DNA from: Ruania alba
GTDB lineage: Bacteria > Actinomycetota > Actinomycetes > Actinomycetales > Beutenbergiaceae
Reading direction: 5' to 3'
Length of the DNA: 64,000 nucleotides
NCBI RefSeq assembly: GCF_900105765.1
Contig: NZ_FNTX01000002.1
Location: forward strand, 558,001 to 622,000
Below, in pieces: positions 17,678-26,057 of the stretch. The position numbers were made by a program, and so were the translations under genes. The notes under the pieces are model-generated. The model made no database searches. It was not told where the DNA came from and worked only from the letters and a program-made list of their open reading frames with translations. The stretch's first letter is position 1. Each line of letters starts with the position of its first letter.

Positions 17678-17694
17678 TTTTGGCAGCGCCAAAA
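17678..17694. promoter_or_regulatory. Candidate operator upstream of the sugar ABC operon
   Basis: The inverted repeat TTTTGGC-AGC-GCCAAAA (7-bp arms, 3-nt centre) lies about 75 bp upstream of the binding-protein ATG. Sugar importers are commonly controlled by LacI- or ROK-type repressors binding such palindromes. No regulator gene is adjacent, so the factor is unknown. Confidence 0.4.
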
Positions 17695-17776
17695 GTTCCC
17701 CGATCCGGGCCGTTGCCGAATCGAGATCTCAGGTGCCGCGATGTGCGCGTTCACACCGGGTACGCCCACACACACA

Positions 17777-17823
17777 AGGCCACGCCCGACGGCGGAGGTG
17801 AGCTCCGCCGTCGGGCGTGGCCT
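17777..17823 (-). terminator. Strong hairpin terminator downstream of lpd
   Basis: Perfect 20-bp inverted repeat: 17777-17796 (AGGCCACGCCCGACGGCGGA) pairs with 17804-17823, with a 7-nt loop. It lies just past the lpd stop (17841) on the minus strand and would separate lpd from the divergently placed ABC-operon promoter region. No U-run follows, which is common for GC-rich actinobacterial terminators. Confidence 0.75.
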
Positions 17824-17840
17824 GAGTGCGTGGCTGGGTG

Positions 17841-19238
17841 CTACAGGTTCAGCATGTGCCCGGAGATCCCGTGCACGGCCTCCTTGACGGCCTCACCCAG
17901 GGTCGGGTGCGCGAACACGTTCCGGGAGACCTCGTCCGCGGTGAGGTCCCACCGCTGCGCGAGGTTGAGCACCGGGAGCAACTCGGTCACGTCCGGGCCG
18001 ATCAGGTGGGCGCCGATGATCTCGTTGTATTGCGCGTCGGCCACCACCTTGACGAAACCGACCGGCTCGCCCAGGCCCATCGCCTTGCCGTTCGCGGTGA
18101 ACGGGAACTTCGCGACCTTGACGTCGTAGCCCTTCTCCTTCGCCTGCTCCTCGGTGTAGCCGAAGGAGGCGATCTGCGGCTGGCAGTAGGTGGCGCGCGG
18201 GATGAAGTCGAACTCGATCTCCTGCGTCTCAGCGCCGCCGATGGTCTCGGCGGCCACCACGCCCATCGCCTCGGCCGTGTGCGCGAGCATCAGCTTGCCG
18301 GTGACATCTCCGATGGCGTAGACGTTCTCCACGTTCGTGCGCCCGCGCGCATCCACCACGATGGCGCCGCGCTCGGTGGCCACGCCGATGTTCTCCAGGC
18401 CGTAGCCCTCCAGGCGCGGCGCGAACCCGATCGCGGAGAGCAGCCGGTCGGCCTCGAGCACCTGTTGGTCGCCCCCCTTGGCCGGGCTCACGGTCACCTT
18501 CACGCCGGAACCGGTGTCCTCCACGGCCTCGACCTTGGTGGAGGTCATCACCGTCACACCAAGTTTCTTGTAGTGCTTGGCGAGCTCCTTGGAGATCTCC
18601 GGGTCCTCGGTGGGCACCATCCGGTCGAGGAATTCCACGATGGTGACGTCCACGCCGAAGTTCTTCAGCACGTACGCGAACTCCACGCCGATGGCGCCGG
18701 AGCCGGCGACGATCACCGATCCGGGCAGCTCGTCGTCGAGGATCTGTTCCTCGTAGGTCACCACGTTCTTGCTCAGCTCCACCCCGGGCAGCTTCTTCGT
18801 GGTGGCACCGGTGGCGATGATCAGGTGGCCGAAGGTGAGTTCGGTGGTGGAGCCGTCGTCGGCGGCCACCGACATGGAGGTGGGCGAGGTGATCGTGCCC
18901 CAGCCGTCCACCTCGGTGATCTTGTTCTTCTTCATCAGGAAGTGCACGCCCTTGACGATGCCGGCCGAGACCTGCCGGCTGCGGGCATGCGTGGGCCCGT
19001 AGGACATCGAGGCATCGCCGGTGATGCCGTACTTGTCCTTCTCGTGGTTCAGCGTGTGCGCGAGTTCAGCGTTCCGCAGCAGTGCCTTGGAGGGGATACA
19101 GCCCACGTTCAAGCAGACACCACCCCAGTACTGCTTCTCCACGACGGCGACATTCAGCCCCTGCTGAGCTGCGCGAATCGCGGCGATGTACCCACCGGGG
19201 CCTGCTCCGAGAACAACGAGGTCATAGTGTGAAGTCAC
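17841..19238 (-). CDS. lpd: Dihydrolipoyl dehydrogenase (E3)
   Basis: A 465-residue flavoprotein disulfide reductase. The FAD-binding GAGPGG is at residues 11-16 and the redox-active pair is C42/C47 in [13 protein letters not shown]. The NAD-binding [10 protein letters not shown] follows, then the second FAD motif YAIGDVTGK and a C-terminal His-Glu-containing interface ([16 protein letters not shown] region). It reoxidises lipoamide in pyruvate, 2-oxoglutarate and branched-chain dehydrogenase complexes. It is monocistronic here, ending in the strong hairpin. The length matches the family. Confidence 0.96.
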   Translation of the reverse strand: MTSHYDLVVLGAGPGGYIAAIRAAQQGLNVAVVEKQYWGGVCLNVGCIPSKALLRNAELAHTLNHEKDKYGITGDASMSYGPTHARSRQVSAGIVKGVHFLMKKNKITEVDGWGTITSPTSMSVAADDGSTTELTFGHLIIATGATTKKLPGVELSKNVVTYEEQILDDELPGSVIVAGSGAIGVEFAYVLKNFGVDVTIVEFLDRMVPTEDPEISKELAKHYKKLGVTVMTSTKVEAVEDTGSGVKVTVSPAKGGDQQVLEADRLLSAIGFAPRLEGYGLENIGVATERGAIVVDARGRTNVENVYAIGDVTGKLMLAHTAEAMGVVAAETIGGAETQEIEFDFIPRATYCQPQIASFGYTEEQAKEKGYDVKVAKFPFTANGKAMGLGEPVGFVKVVADAQYNEIIGAHLIGPDVTELLPVLNLAQRWDLTADEVSRNVFAHPTLGEAVKEAVHGISGHMLNL

Positions 19239-19363
19239 AGCACCGACTGTACTGGCGCGACAGGGCCCGTGCGCCCGCAGACGCCGAAAAGTATCGGGCC
19301 GTGAACCATCTCACTCTGTTGCCGGGTGGGCGCGGAGCCGTACACCCGCTACGGTGGCCTGCG

Positions 19364-19897
19364 ATGTCTGGCAAACCGGCGCCCTGCGTGCGCCTGCGTC
19401 CGTTGATCGATGCCGATGTGGCGGTGCTCTCCTCCTGGGCCCTCGACACGCGGTTCCGTGAGTTGGCCGAGTGGTCTCCCGACTGGTCGGTGGCCGAGTA
19501 CCGCGCGTTCTGGCGTGACCTGATCGCCGACCCGCCGCAGGACCTGCTCCGCCTCGGGGTGGAGCACGAGGGCGAGCTGTGCGGGTATGTGGACCTGCAC
19601 GGTCACGGGGACACTCGCGAGCTCGGCTTCCTGGTGGGCCCGCAGGACCGATGGGGACGCGGGCTCGGGGCAGCCGCCGCAGCAGCAGGCCTGGCGCACG
19701 GCTTCGACGTGCTCGGCCTGCACCGGGTGTGGGCGGAGGCGTACGACACCAACGCGGCCTCGGTCCGTATCCTGGCCCGCATCGGGATGGTCGAGACCGG
19801 CTCCGGGGCGAGCGGCGCGTTCGACGGGCAGCCAGCCACGTACCGGCAGTTCGCACTCCGGCGCGAGCACTGGCACCCGCTGGCCGCCTCCGCCTGA
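19364..19897 (+). CDS. GNAT-family N-acetyltransferase
   Basis: A 177-residue RimJ/RimL-type acetyltransferase, with VRLRPLIDADVAVLSSWALD at the start, the acetyl-CoA loop DRWGRGLGAAAAAAGLAHG, and LHRVWAEAYDTNAASVRILARIGMVETG. The ATG at 19364 is the first in-frame start that begins the conserved fold; the longer upstream frame overlaps the lpd gene antisense. The substrate is unknown. Confidence 0.85.
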   Translation: MSGKPAPCVRLRPLIDADVAVLSSWALDTRFRELAEWSPDWSVAEYRAFWRDLIADPPQDLLRLGVEHEGELCGYVDLHGHGDTRELGFLVGPQDRWGRGLGAAAAAAGLAHGFDVLGLHRVWAEAYDTNAASVRILARIGMVETGSGASGAFDGQPATYRQFALRREHWHPLAASA

Positions 19898-19948
19898 GCT
19901 GCACGATTCTTCCCCCGACCACGCCACCGGGGTGAAATACTCCGGACC

Positions 19949-20193
19949 ATGCGGGGGTCGGGAAGGTGGGTCGTCGGGAGCTGCGCGGCGGCGATCGTCG
20001 GATTCGTCGTGTTTCGCACGGCGCCCGATACGTGGTTCGCCTACACCCCGCTGACGAGCGGGGAGTACCACCCGGGAACTGGCAGAGACGACTCGGGACG
20101 GCCCTCATGCTCGTCGGCGGGACGACCGCCGCGCTCGCCGTGGGATACCGTGTGATTCGCGCTCTGCTTCCCAAGCGTGCCAAGAACGAGTAA
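19949..20193 (+). pseudogene. Small two-helix membrane protein gene interrupted by a single-base frameshift
   Basis: An ATG at 19949 opens a frame encoding a hydrophobic helix (VVGSCAAAIVGFVVFR) and AYTPLTSGEYHP, then loses coding character. From about 20074 the neighbouring frame continues with NWQRRLGTALMLVGGTTAAL and a basic tail RALLPKRAKNE, ending at 20193. Adding one C or G in the CCCGGG run at 20071-20076 would join both halves into an ~81-residue two-helix protein. Either a sequencing error or a true inactivation would explain this; I cannot separate them. Function unknown. Confidence 0.5.
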
Positions 20194-20225
20194 ATTTCCG
20201 CCCCGCACTCACTCATGGAGGTGCC

Positions 20226-20696
20226 ATGGTCGCCATGGAACGCGTCGACTGGACGGACCCGGACTTGCAGCGCCTGGTCAGCGACCAGGAGACGGAAGTG
20301 GACTCCCGCTACGACGATCAGGACCACGACAACCACCTGGACGCCGAGACCGTCACGGTGGCCGTCCTGGCACGGGACGACGACGGTACTGCAGTGGCCT
20401 GCGGTGTGCTGCGCGACCCAGCTCCGGCGTTCGACGCCGGCACCGGCGAGCTGAACCGGATGTTCGTGCACCCGGACCACCGCCGCCGGGGCATCGGTAA
20501 GGAGATCCTGCGTGCCCTGGAAGCGGCAGCGCAGGAGCGCAAGCTCGGCCAGCTCGTGCTCGAGACCGGCATCCAACAGCCGGAGGCGATCGGTCTGTAC
20601 ACCTCCGAGGGGTATCGGATCATCGACAACTACCCGCCGTACGAGGACGAGCTGGACTCGCGCTGCTTCGCGAAGGCCATCGGCGCCGAGGGCTGA
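20226..20696 (+). CDS. GNAT-family N-acetyltransferase
   Basis: A 156-residue acetyltransferase. The acetyl-CoA signature is GELNRMFVHPDHRRRGIGKEILRALEAAAQ, followed by LGQLVLETGIQQPEAIGLYTSEGYRIIDNYPPY, the pattern of the PhnO/YPEA-like subgroup. The ATG at 20226 has GGAGG four to five bases upstream (20217-20221), deciding it over the ATG at 20235. The substrate cannot be told. It is convergent with the membrane-protein gene at 20715. Confidence 0.87.
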   Translation: MVAMERVDWTDPDLQRLVSDQETEVDSRYDDQDHDNHLDAETVTVAVLARDDDGTAVACGVLRDPAPAFDAGTGELNRMFVHPDHRRRGIGKEILRALEAAAQERKLGQLVLETGIQQPEAIGLYTSEGYRIIDNYPPYEDELDSRCFAKAIGAEG

Positions 20697-20714
20697 CCTC
20701 ACCATCGGCGCGGG

Positions 20715-21347
20715 TCAGCGCTGCCGGAACGCCACCTGGTGGGCAGCCACCACCAGCCAGAGCAGGCAGGCGACCCACGCGAGCGCCGTGACCGCCGCGA
20801 GCTCACGGACCCCGATCGTGAGCAGGCACGCCACCGCGAACCATCCCGCGATCGCTCCGAGCACTCGCACCGCAGGGCTCCACGCATAGGAACGGGCGAG
20901 CAGGGCCAGGTACAGGCCGAGGGTGGCCACGTGCAGAACCCCACCGGCAAGCGCCGTGAGCGTGTACACCCCCTGCACGCCTGCGGGTGCGAGCACCGAG
21001 CCGAGCACCGCCAGCACCAACGCGCCCACGCCCGCCACGCCGAGCATGACGACGGCCCCCCAGTGAGCAATCCGGGTGCGGGCCGGCAGGGGCATGGCCA
21101 TCGCGAAGGCCACACCGAGCACGGCGAGCGCCGCCGCTGCCACCAGGGCGGCGGCCCCGGAGACCAGGACCTGCACCGGGTGCGCAGCGAAGTACTCGGC
21201 CACACCGGGGCTCCCCGGAACCGGGACCGGGCTACCCGCCAGACCGCTGCGCGCGATCGCCCCCGCAGCAGTGGCCACAACGAACACAGCCACAGATCCC
21301 GCCGCGGCGCCGCCGACGGGCCTCGGTGCCTCGCGAGGCCGCTCCAT
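20715..21347 (-). CDS. Hypothetical multi-pass membrane protein
   Basis: 210 residues, mostly hydrophobic, with about six predicted helices. Among them are VAVFVVATAAGAIARSG, VSGAAALVAAAALAVLGVA, GAVVMLGVAGVGALVLAVLG and LLWLVVAAHQVAF. It resembles small uncharacterised actinobacterial membrane proteins, but I cannot place it in a named family. It follows the GNAT gene convergently and is separated from the HepT gene by 50 bp. Confidence 0.6.
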   Translation of the reverse strand: MERPREAPRPVGGAAAGSVAVFVVATAAGAIARSGLAGSPVPVPGSPGVAEYFAAHPVQVLVSGAAALVAAAALAVLGVAFAMAMPLPARTRIAHWGAVVMLGVAGVGALVLAVLGSVLAPAGVQGVYTLTALAGGVLHVATLGLYLALLARSYAWSPAVRVLGAIAGWFAVACLLTIGVRELAAVTALAWVACLLWLVVAAHQVAFRQR

Positions 21348-21397
21348 CCCCCAACCCTAGGGCGGGACCATGGTCAACGGGCGGTCGAGGAGTGCGA

Positions 21398-21814
21398 TCA
21401 GTCCTCGGCGATGAAACCGGCCACCTGTGCCACGAACGCGGTAGGAGGCTCCAGCGAGGACAACCGCCGGATCACGATCTCGTCGTCGACATCGGCGTAC
21501 TCGTACACAAGGATGTTCCGGAATCCGACGGACTGCCGGACCGACACTGCCAACTCGGCATCGAGCACCCCGTGCGTCGCCAGGAGCCGAACCGCGTCAC
21601 CATTGTCCGCCGGAGGCCCCCACCCAGAGACGGCACAGAGGTGCTGCGCCACATCCATGCAGGACTCGATGGCGGTGACGAAGGAGTACTTCACACCGCG
21701 CAGCCACATCACATCCTGACGGCGCGCATCGTCAGCGAGCGCCTCCCACTCCAGGACCGTGACCTCGTCGCTGATCCGGCGCAACAAGCGCTGTACACGC
21801 ACCTGATCAGCCAT
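21398..21814 (-). CDS. hepT: HepT-like HEPN toxin with altered catalytic motif
   Basis: A 138-residue all-alpha HEPN protein (DUF86/HepT family). Its start overlaps the MntA-like gene by 8 bp, matching the two-gene MntA/HepT toxin-antitoxin layout. The family RNase motif RX4HXY reads R99-N-I-L-V-Y104-E-Y106, with Tyr in place of the catalytic His (codon TAC at 21505-21503). The second Tyr, which is adenylylated by MntA in the characterised pair, is kept. Loss of His would be expected to reduce or abolish RNase activity. The rest of the fold, including WLRGVKYSFVTAIESCMDVAQHL, is intact. Confidence 0.85.
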   Translation of the reverse strand: MADQVRVQRLLRRISDEVTVLEWEALADDARRQDVMWLRGVKYSFVTAIESCMDVAQHLCAVSGWGPPADNGDAVRLLATHGVLDAELAVSVRQSVGFRNILVYEYADVDDEIVIRRLSSLEPPTAFVAQVAGFIAED

Positions 21815-22199
21815 GGCGCACGCTCGCGATGAACTCGCGATGGGCTCGTTCAAACCGCGGGCGCTCGTCGAAGTAGATCTTCCGCGTCATGGCTTCCCAC
21901 CGGACCCGCAGGTCCGGATCTACCTCGAACAGCAGCACCCCGGTTGCGGCAACTCTGCCGGCAAGCTCGAGCGGTGCCGAGTCCAGCACCAGCAGGTCCG
22001 CACCAGCAGGGAGCAGCAGATCCGAGCCGAGCACATCACGACGGCCGAAGTATGCGGCCACATCCACGTCCGAGTCCGCCCGCGCACGATCGGTGGCATG
22101 GCTGCCATGGAGATAGCCGAACTGCGCCCCGGCAGCACGCAGCGCCTCGACCGAGATATCGAGGAGCTGGGTCACCGCCGGGTCCATAACGGTCATCAT
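21807..22199 (-). CDS. mntA: MntA-like nucleotidyltransferase antitoxin
   Basis: A 130-residue minimal nucleotidyltransferase. The GSX10DXD motif is complete as G32-S33 to D44-V-D46 in GSHATDRARADSDVDVAAYF, so AMP transfer chemistry looks possible. In the characterised system MntA adds AMP units to a tyrosine of HepT and thereby blocks it. It is the first gene of the pair, with an 8-bp overlap into hepT. No RNA antitoxin or extra gene is seen. Confidence 0.9.
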   Translation of the reverse strand: MMTVMDPAVTQLLDISVEALRAAGAQFGYLHGSHATDRARADSDVDVAAYFGRRDVLGSDLLLPAGADLLVLDSAPLELAGRVAATGVLLFEVDPDLRVRWEAMTRKIYFDERPRFERAHREFIASVRHG

Positions 22200-22241
22200 C
22201 GCACCCGCCTATGACGTCGGCCAGGTCGTCACCTGCCCGCG

Positions 22242-23291
22242 TCAGACCACGTGCCCGGCCAGCAGCTCGGCCGTCCGGTCGGCGTCCGTCTCGACATTGT
22301 GGACGTGGAACGAGAATCGCACCTTCCCCGCTCGGGCCGCGGTGATGACTCCCGCGTCCGCGAGCGCCGCCACGCCTGCCTCGTCCACGCCCAACGAGAC
22401 GATCGCCGAATCGGTGGGCGCCACGCCCAGCGCCGAGGTGAACCTCCGGGCGAGGCCCACCGCGTGCTGGTGCAACGCCGTCGGGCCGATCTCGGTGAGC
22501 AGCTGCAGCGAGGGTTCGGCTCCTACCCAGGCCGGCCACGCCGGGGACACGTCGAACCTGCGGGCGCCCGCCGCCAGGCGCAGCGGCCCGCCGTAGATGG
22601 CCGACCAGCGGTCCTCACCCGCGTACCAGCCGGCCTGCCCCGGCACGACGGCGTCCGTCAGATCCCCTCGGACGCTCAGGTAGCCGGTGCCCCGGGGAGC
22701 CAGCAGCCACTTGTATCCGCCGGAGACGGTGAACGCCACACCGTCGAGGTCCACCGGCAGCCACCCAGCAGACTGGGTGAGGTCGAGCAGGATCTCGGCG
22801 CTGCGCGCCCGACACGCGGCACGTAGCGCGGGCAGGTCAACGAGAGCACCGTCGGCGGACTGCACGGCGGCCACGGCGACGAGCGCCGTGTCGGGACCGA
22901 CCGCCGTCGGGAGTTCGGCCAGAGGCACCTCCCGCACCCGCACGCCGCGATGGGACTGGGCGAGGAACGGGAACGAGACAGAGGTGAACTCGCCGGCGGC
23001 CACCAGCACTTCGGCGCCGTCGGGCACCCAGTCCGCCACCGGTGCCACCATCGCCGAGACCTGACTGCCCACGGCGATCGTGGCCGGATCGAGCCCCACC
23101 AGTGCGGCGTACAGCTCGCGGCACCGATCCACCACCTCGTCGAACTCGGGCGCCTGGACGCGACCGGCGCTCCACCGGTCCAGGTGCGTGCGCAGGGCCG
23201 CCACGGTGCGCTGTGGCGGGAGCCCTGCGGAGGCGGTGTTCAGGTAGAGGTTCTCCGGCGCGAACTGATGCGCCCACGGCCAGTCGCTCAT
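22242..23291 (-). CDS. Aminotransferase class-V-fold PLP-dependent enzyme
   Basis: A 349-residue PLP enzyme of the class V (NifS/isopenicillin-N-epimerase-like) fold. The Schiff-base lysine lies in FTVSGGYKWLLAPRGTGYL, preceded by the cofactor aspartate in EILLDLTQSAGWLPVD. The C-terminal domain ends in VRFSFHVHNVETDADRTAELL. Specific desulfurase or racemase features such as an active Cys loop are not seen. The ATG at 23291 is 42 bp from a divergent small membrane protein gene. The substrate is unknown. Confidence 0.88.
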   Translation of the reverse strand: MSDWPWAHQFAPENLYLNTASAGLPPQRTVAALRTHLDRWSAGRVQAPEFDEVVDRCRELYAALVGLDPATIAVGSQVSAMVAPVADWVPDGAEVLVAAGEFTSVSFPFLAQSHRGVRVREVPLAELPTAVGPDTALVAVAAVQSADGALVDLPALRAACRARSAEILLDLTQSAGWLPVDLDGVAFTVSGGYKWLLAPRGTGYLSVRGDLTDAVVPGQAGWYAGEDRWSAIYGGPLRLAAGARRFDVSPAWPAWVGAEPSLQLLTEIGPTALHQHAVGLARRFTSALGVAPTDSAIVSLGVDEAGVAALADAGVITAARAGKVRFSFHVHNVETDADRTAELLAGHVV

Positions 23292-23326
23292 GCCGGTGAT
23301 CGTACGGCTCTTGATAGCGTCCCCGC

Positions 23327-23533
23327 ATGGGCGGCAGCGAGCAGGACGAACAGGAACCTGTGGACCCGAAGGGTGACCCGAACCAGTGGCTGGGCGTGGG
23401 TCTCGCCCTCGGCATCGGTGTCGGCGCTGCGCTCGGGGTCGCGATGGACAACCTTCCCGTGGGGATCGCTATCGGCGTGGCCCTCGGATTGGTGGCGGGC
23501 CTGGTCCTGGGCAAGATCAAGGACGGGCGCTGA
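23327..23533 (+). CDS. Small Gly-rich membrane protein
   Basis: 68 residues: an acidic-polar N-terminus (MGGSEQDEQEPVDPKGDPNQ) followed by two glycine-zipper-like hydrophobic segments (WLGVGLALGIGVGAALGVAM and IAIGVALGLVAGLVLGKI) and a short basic tail. It matches the look of small conserved actinobacterial membrane proteins without known function. It reads divergently from the PLP enzyme gene and converges on the response-regulator gene. Confidence 0.7.
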   Translation: MGGSEQDEQEPVDPKGDPNQWLGVGLALGIGVGAALGVAMDNLPVGIAIGVALGLVAGLVLGKIKDGR

Positions 23534-23539
23534 CGCTTC

Positions 23540-24211
23540 TCACTGCTCCCCCGGGCGCACCAGGTGCGTCTCGTAGGCGAGCACCACGAGCTGGGATCGG
23601 TCGCGGGCGTCGAGCTTGGCGAGTAGCCGGCTGACGTAGGTGCGCGCGGTGGCCGGACTGACGAACAGTGCGGTGGCGATCTCGTCGTTCGACTGCCCGC
23701 GCCCCACGCAGGCCAGCACCTCGCGTTCCCGGTCAGTGAGGCCGGCGAGCCGGGCGAGCGTCGTCTCGTCGGGGTTGGCGGCTCGGTGCTCGCTGACCGC
23801 CTGCACCAGCGCACGTAGGGCTGCCGAACCCAGTGCCCGCTCCCCCGCTGCCACGGTCCGGATCGCCTCGCGCAGCTCCTCGGGCGCGACATCTTTGAGC
23901 AGGTACCCGCTGGCCCCGGCGCGGACCGCGGCGAGGATCTCGGCGTCCTCGTCGAAGGTGGTCAGCACCAGCACCCGCACCTGGTCCAGCTCCGGGTCCG
24001 CGCAGATCGCCTGAGTGGCCTCGATGCCGTCCATCTCGGGCATCCGCAGGTCCATCAACACCACGTCCGGACGGGTGCGGCGCACCTCGGCCACCCCGGC
24101 CCGCCCGGTGCCGGCCTCGGCGACCACCTCGATGTCGCCGTCGTGGGTGGCCAGGGTGCGCAGACCGGTGCGCACCAGGGTGGAGTCGTCCACGAGCGCC
24201 AGGGAGATCAT
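23540..24211 (-). CDS. NarL/FixJ-family response regulator
   Basis: A 223-residue regulator: a receiver domain with the acidic pair D8/D9 and phospho-acceptor D54 (VVLMDLRMPEMDG), then a LuxR-type helix-turn-helix (LTDREREVLACVGRGQSNDEIATALFVSPATARTYVSRLLAKLDARDRSQLVVLAYE). It is translationally coupled to the upstream histidine kinase (ATGA overlap at 24208-24211), forming a cognate pair. The target is unknown, but the multicopper oxidase and small membrane protein genes are divergently adjacent. Confidence 0.95.
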   Translation of the reverse strand: MISLALVDDSTLVRTGLRTLATHDGDIEVVAEAGTGRAGVAEVRRTRPDVVLMDLRMPEMDGIEATQAICADPELDQVRVLVLTTFDEDAEILAAVRAGASGYLLKDVAPEELREAIRTVAAGERALGSAALRALVQAVSEHRAANPDETTLARLAGLTDREREVLACVGRGQSNDEIATALFVSPATARTYVSRLLAKLDARDRSQLVVLAYETHLVRPGEQ

Positions 24212-25431
24212 GGCTGCAGCCTGCCAGGCAACTCGGCCTTAACGGCAAAACCCTGGTCCCCGGTGCGCCCTGCCATGAGGGTGCCGCCGAGCAGCGTGGC
24301 CCTTTCGCGCATGCCGGTGATTCCCGACGGCGGAGCGTGCGTTCGCGAGTCGCCGGCACCGTCGGTGGTGGTCGCCTGAGGTGCGCCATCGCTGCCCTGT
24401 GCTGCGGGGGCCCCGCGGCCGTCGTCCCGGATCTCCAGCACCAGGCTGGCGCCCTCGAGTGCGGCAGTAACCGTGACGTGAGTGGCGCCGGAGTGCCGGA
24501 TCACGTTCGTGAGGGACTCCTGCACGATGCGGAAGGCGGCCGCGTCGATCGGTCCGGACAGTGCCCCCTCGGGGACCTGCACGTCCGCGTCCACCTGCAG
24601 TCCGGCACCCCGGGCGGCCTCCAGGAGCGGGGCGATACCCGCGAGACCAGGCGCTGTGATCGGCTCGCTGGAGTCCGGGGCGGTGCGCAGCAGCCGCACG
24701 GTGGCGCGCAGCTCACGCAACGTCTGGCCTGCGGACTCACGGATCTGCGCCAGGGCGCGTTCCGCCGTCGGGCGATCACGGCCGAGCGCCTCTGCGGCGA
24801 CACCGGCATTCATCGACACCACGGAAAGGCTGTGCCCGATCGAATCATGCAGGTCGCGGGCGATCTGCACGCGCTCGTCCTGCAGGCGGGCAGCGGCACG
24901 GCGTTCCTGCTCGGCCGTGGTCAGCTCGAGGATGCGGGCCTGCTGCGCACGGGCCTGCCGGCGGGTGCGCACACTCACCCCGAGCGCGATCGCGGCGGCG
25001 AGCAGGGCGACGTTGGTGAACATCTCGTAGGAGATGAGATACGCCGTCGGGAGGCCCTCGTCGATCCGGAAGAACGCCGCCACCGCCACCAGCACAGCGC
25101 CGGCGATGATCGCCGTCCGGGTGCGGCCCTGTTCGGCGGCAGAGTACGTCGCGGCCACGGCCGGCCAGGCGATCCCGATCGGCGGGAAGCCGAGCGCGTA
25201 GTAGGTGAAGATCCCCAGCACGGTCAGCGTGAGGACCACGCGCGGCACGCGCCGGCGCCACACCATCAGAGCGCCGAACGCGACGGCGAACAGGTAGGCG
25301 GCAGGCGGCCCGCCCGGATCGCTGTCGGCCTCGGCGGCGATCACCAGGGCCACCCCGAGGGCCACCCCGATGCCGAGCAGCGCGTCGAGCACGCGGGGGC
25401 TCACACCGAAGGGGTGCGGAGTGTCGGTCAC
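24208..25431 (-). CDS. Sensor histidine kinase (HisKA_3 family)
   Basis: A 407-residue kinase. Four or more hydrophobic segments occupy the first ~155 residues. The phosphorylated His195 lies in QIARDLHDSIGHSLSVV, typical of the NarL-partner class, and the ATPase domain has VQESLTNVIRHSGATHVTV, LEIRDDGRG and SGITGMRERATLLGG. The GTG at 25431 (MTDTPHPFG) is preferred because it begins the membrane region. The longer upstream frame has no matching ribosome-binding site. The signal sensed is unknown. The next gene upstream is divergent. Confidence 0.9.
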   Translation of the reverse strand: MTDTPHPFGVSPRVLDALLGIGVALGVALVIAAEADSDPGGPPAAYLFAVAFGALMVWRRRVPRVVLTLTVLGIFTYYALGFPPIGIAWPAVAATYSAAEQGRTRTAIIAGAVLVAVAAFFRIDEGLPTAYLISYEMFTNVALLAAAIALGVSVRTRRQARAQQARILELTTAEQERRAAARLQDERVQIARDLHDSIGHSLSVVSMNAGVAAEALGRDRPTAERALAQIRESAGQTLRELRATVRLLRTAPDSSEPITAPGLAGIAPLLEAARGAGLQVDADVQVPEGALSGPIDAAAFRIVQESLTNVIRHSGATHVTVTAALEGASLVLEIRDDGRGAPAAQGSDGAPQATTTDGAGDSRTHAPPSGITGMRERATLLGGTLMAGRTGDQGFAVKAELPGRLQP

Positions 25432-25670
25432 CGCTCCAGCGTATGAAGTGCCACCGACGGCGCACATCCACCGCAGGGGGTACGTCCCCTGAGTGCGGTG
25501 TCGCCTGCAAGCGACACCTCCTGTCCGCACGGGGCGAGTGCACGAGACCACAGGGGGTGGATGTGGCGAGGACGCGTGATTCCTAGCGTCGTAGCCATGA
25601 CGAATCACCCCCAGACGTACCCCGCTCGCCCCGGTCCATCCGGACCCCGTCCCCCATCGCATGGCCGCTG

Positions 25671-26057
25671 GTGTTCGGTCTCGCCGCCCTGACGTTGCTG
25701 TGGCCATTGACGAGCGTGACCGGCCTCGCCGATGCGATCGGCAACCCGGCCCGCGCGCTGCTTCTGATCACACTCATCGGTGGCGCCTGGATCGGTGTGG
25801 TCGGGCTGGGCCGGGTAGCCCGGCCGATCGCCACCCTGACCCTGACCGGACTGGCGGCCGGGGTGATCACCCTGGTGGCGTCCGTGGTGGTGACCGGGCT
25901 CGGCGCCGAGAGCGGGGGCCTGAGTGGGGCGCCGGCATTCGCGCTGCCGTTGGTGGCCGTGGAGATGGTCGGGAGCCAGACGCTGCTCGGAGCCCTCGCG
26001 GGGCTGGTGGCGGCCGGCGTGCAGCGTGCCCGCGGCGTGGCCGGAGGCACCCGATGA
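25671..26057 (+). CDS. Small membrane protein upstream of the multicopper oxidase (possibly frameshifted)
   Basis: From GTG at 25671 the frame encodes 128 residues with about four hydrophobic segments (FGLAALTLLWPLTSVTGLAD, LLLITLIGGAWIGVVG, LTLTGLAAGVITLVASVV, LVAVEMVGSQTLLGALAGLV). No ribosome-binding site precedes that GTG. A better ATG at 25597 opens MTNHPQTYPARPGPSG in another frame. One extra C in the run at 25651-25655 would join it to IAWPLVFG and give a complete protein of ~150 residues. Its stop overlaps the next gene's ATG (ATGA), implying an operon. Function unknown. Confidence 0.6.
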   Translation: MFGLAALTLLWPLTSVTGLADAIGNPARALLLITLIGGAWIGVVGLGRVARPIATLTLTGLAAGVITLVASVVVTGLGAESGGLSGAPAFALPLVAVEMVGSQTLLGALAGLVAAGVQRARGVAGGTR

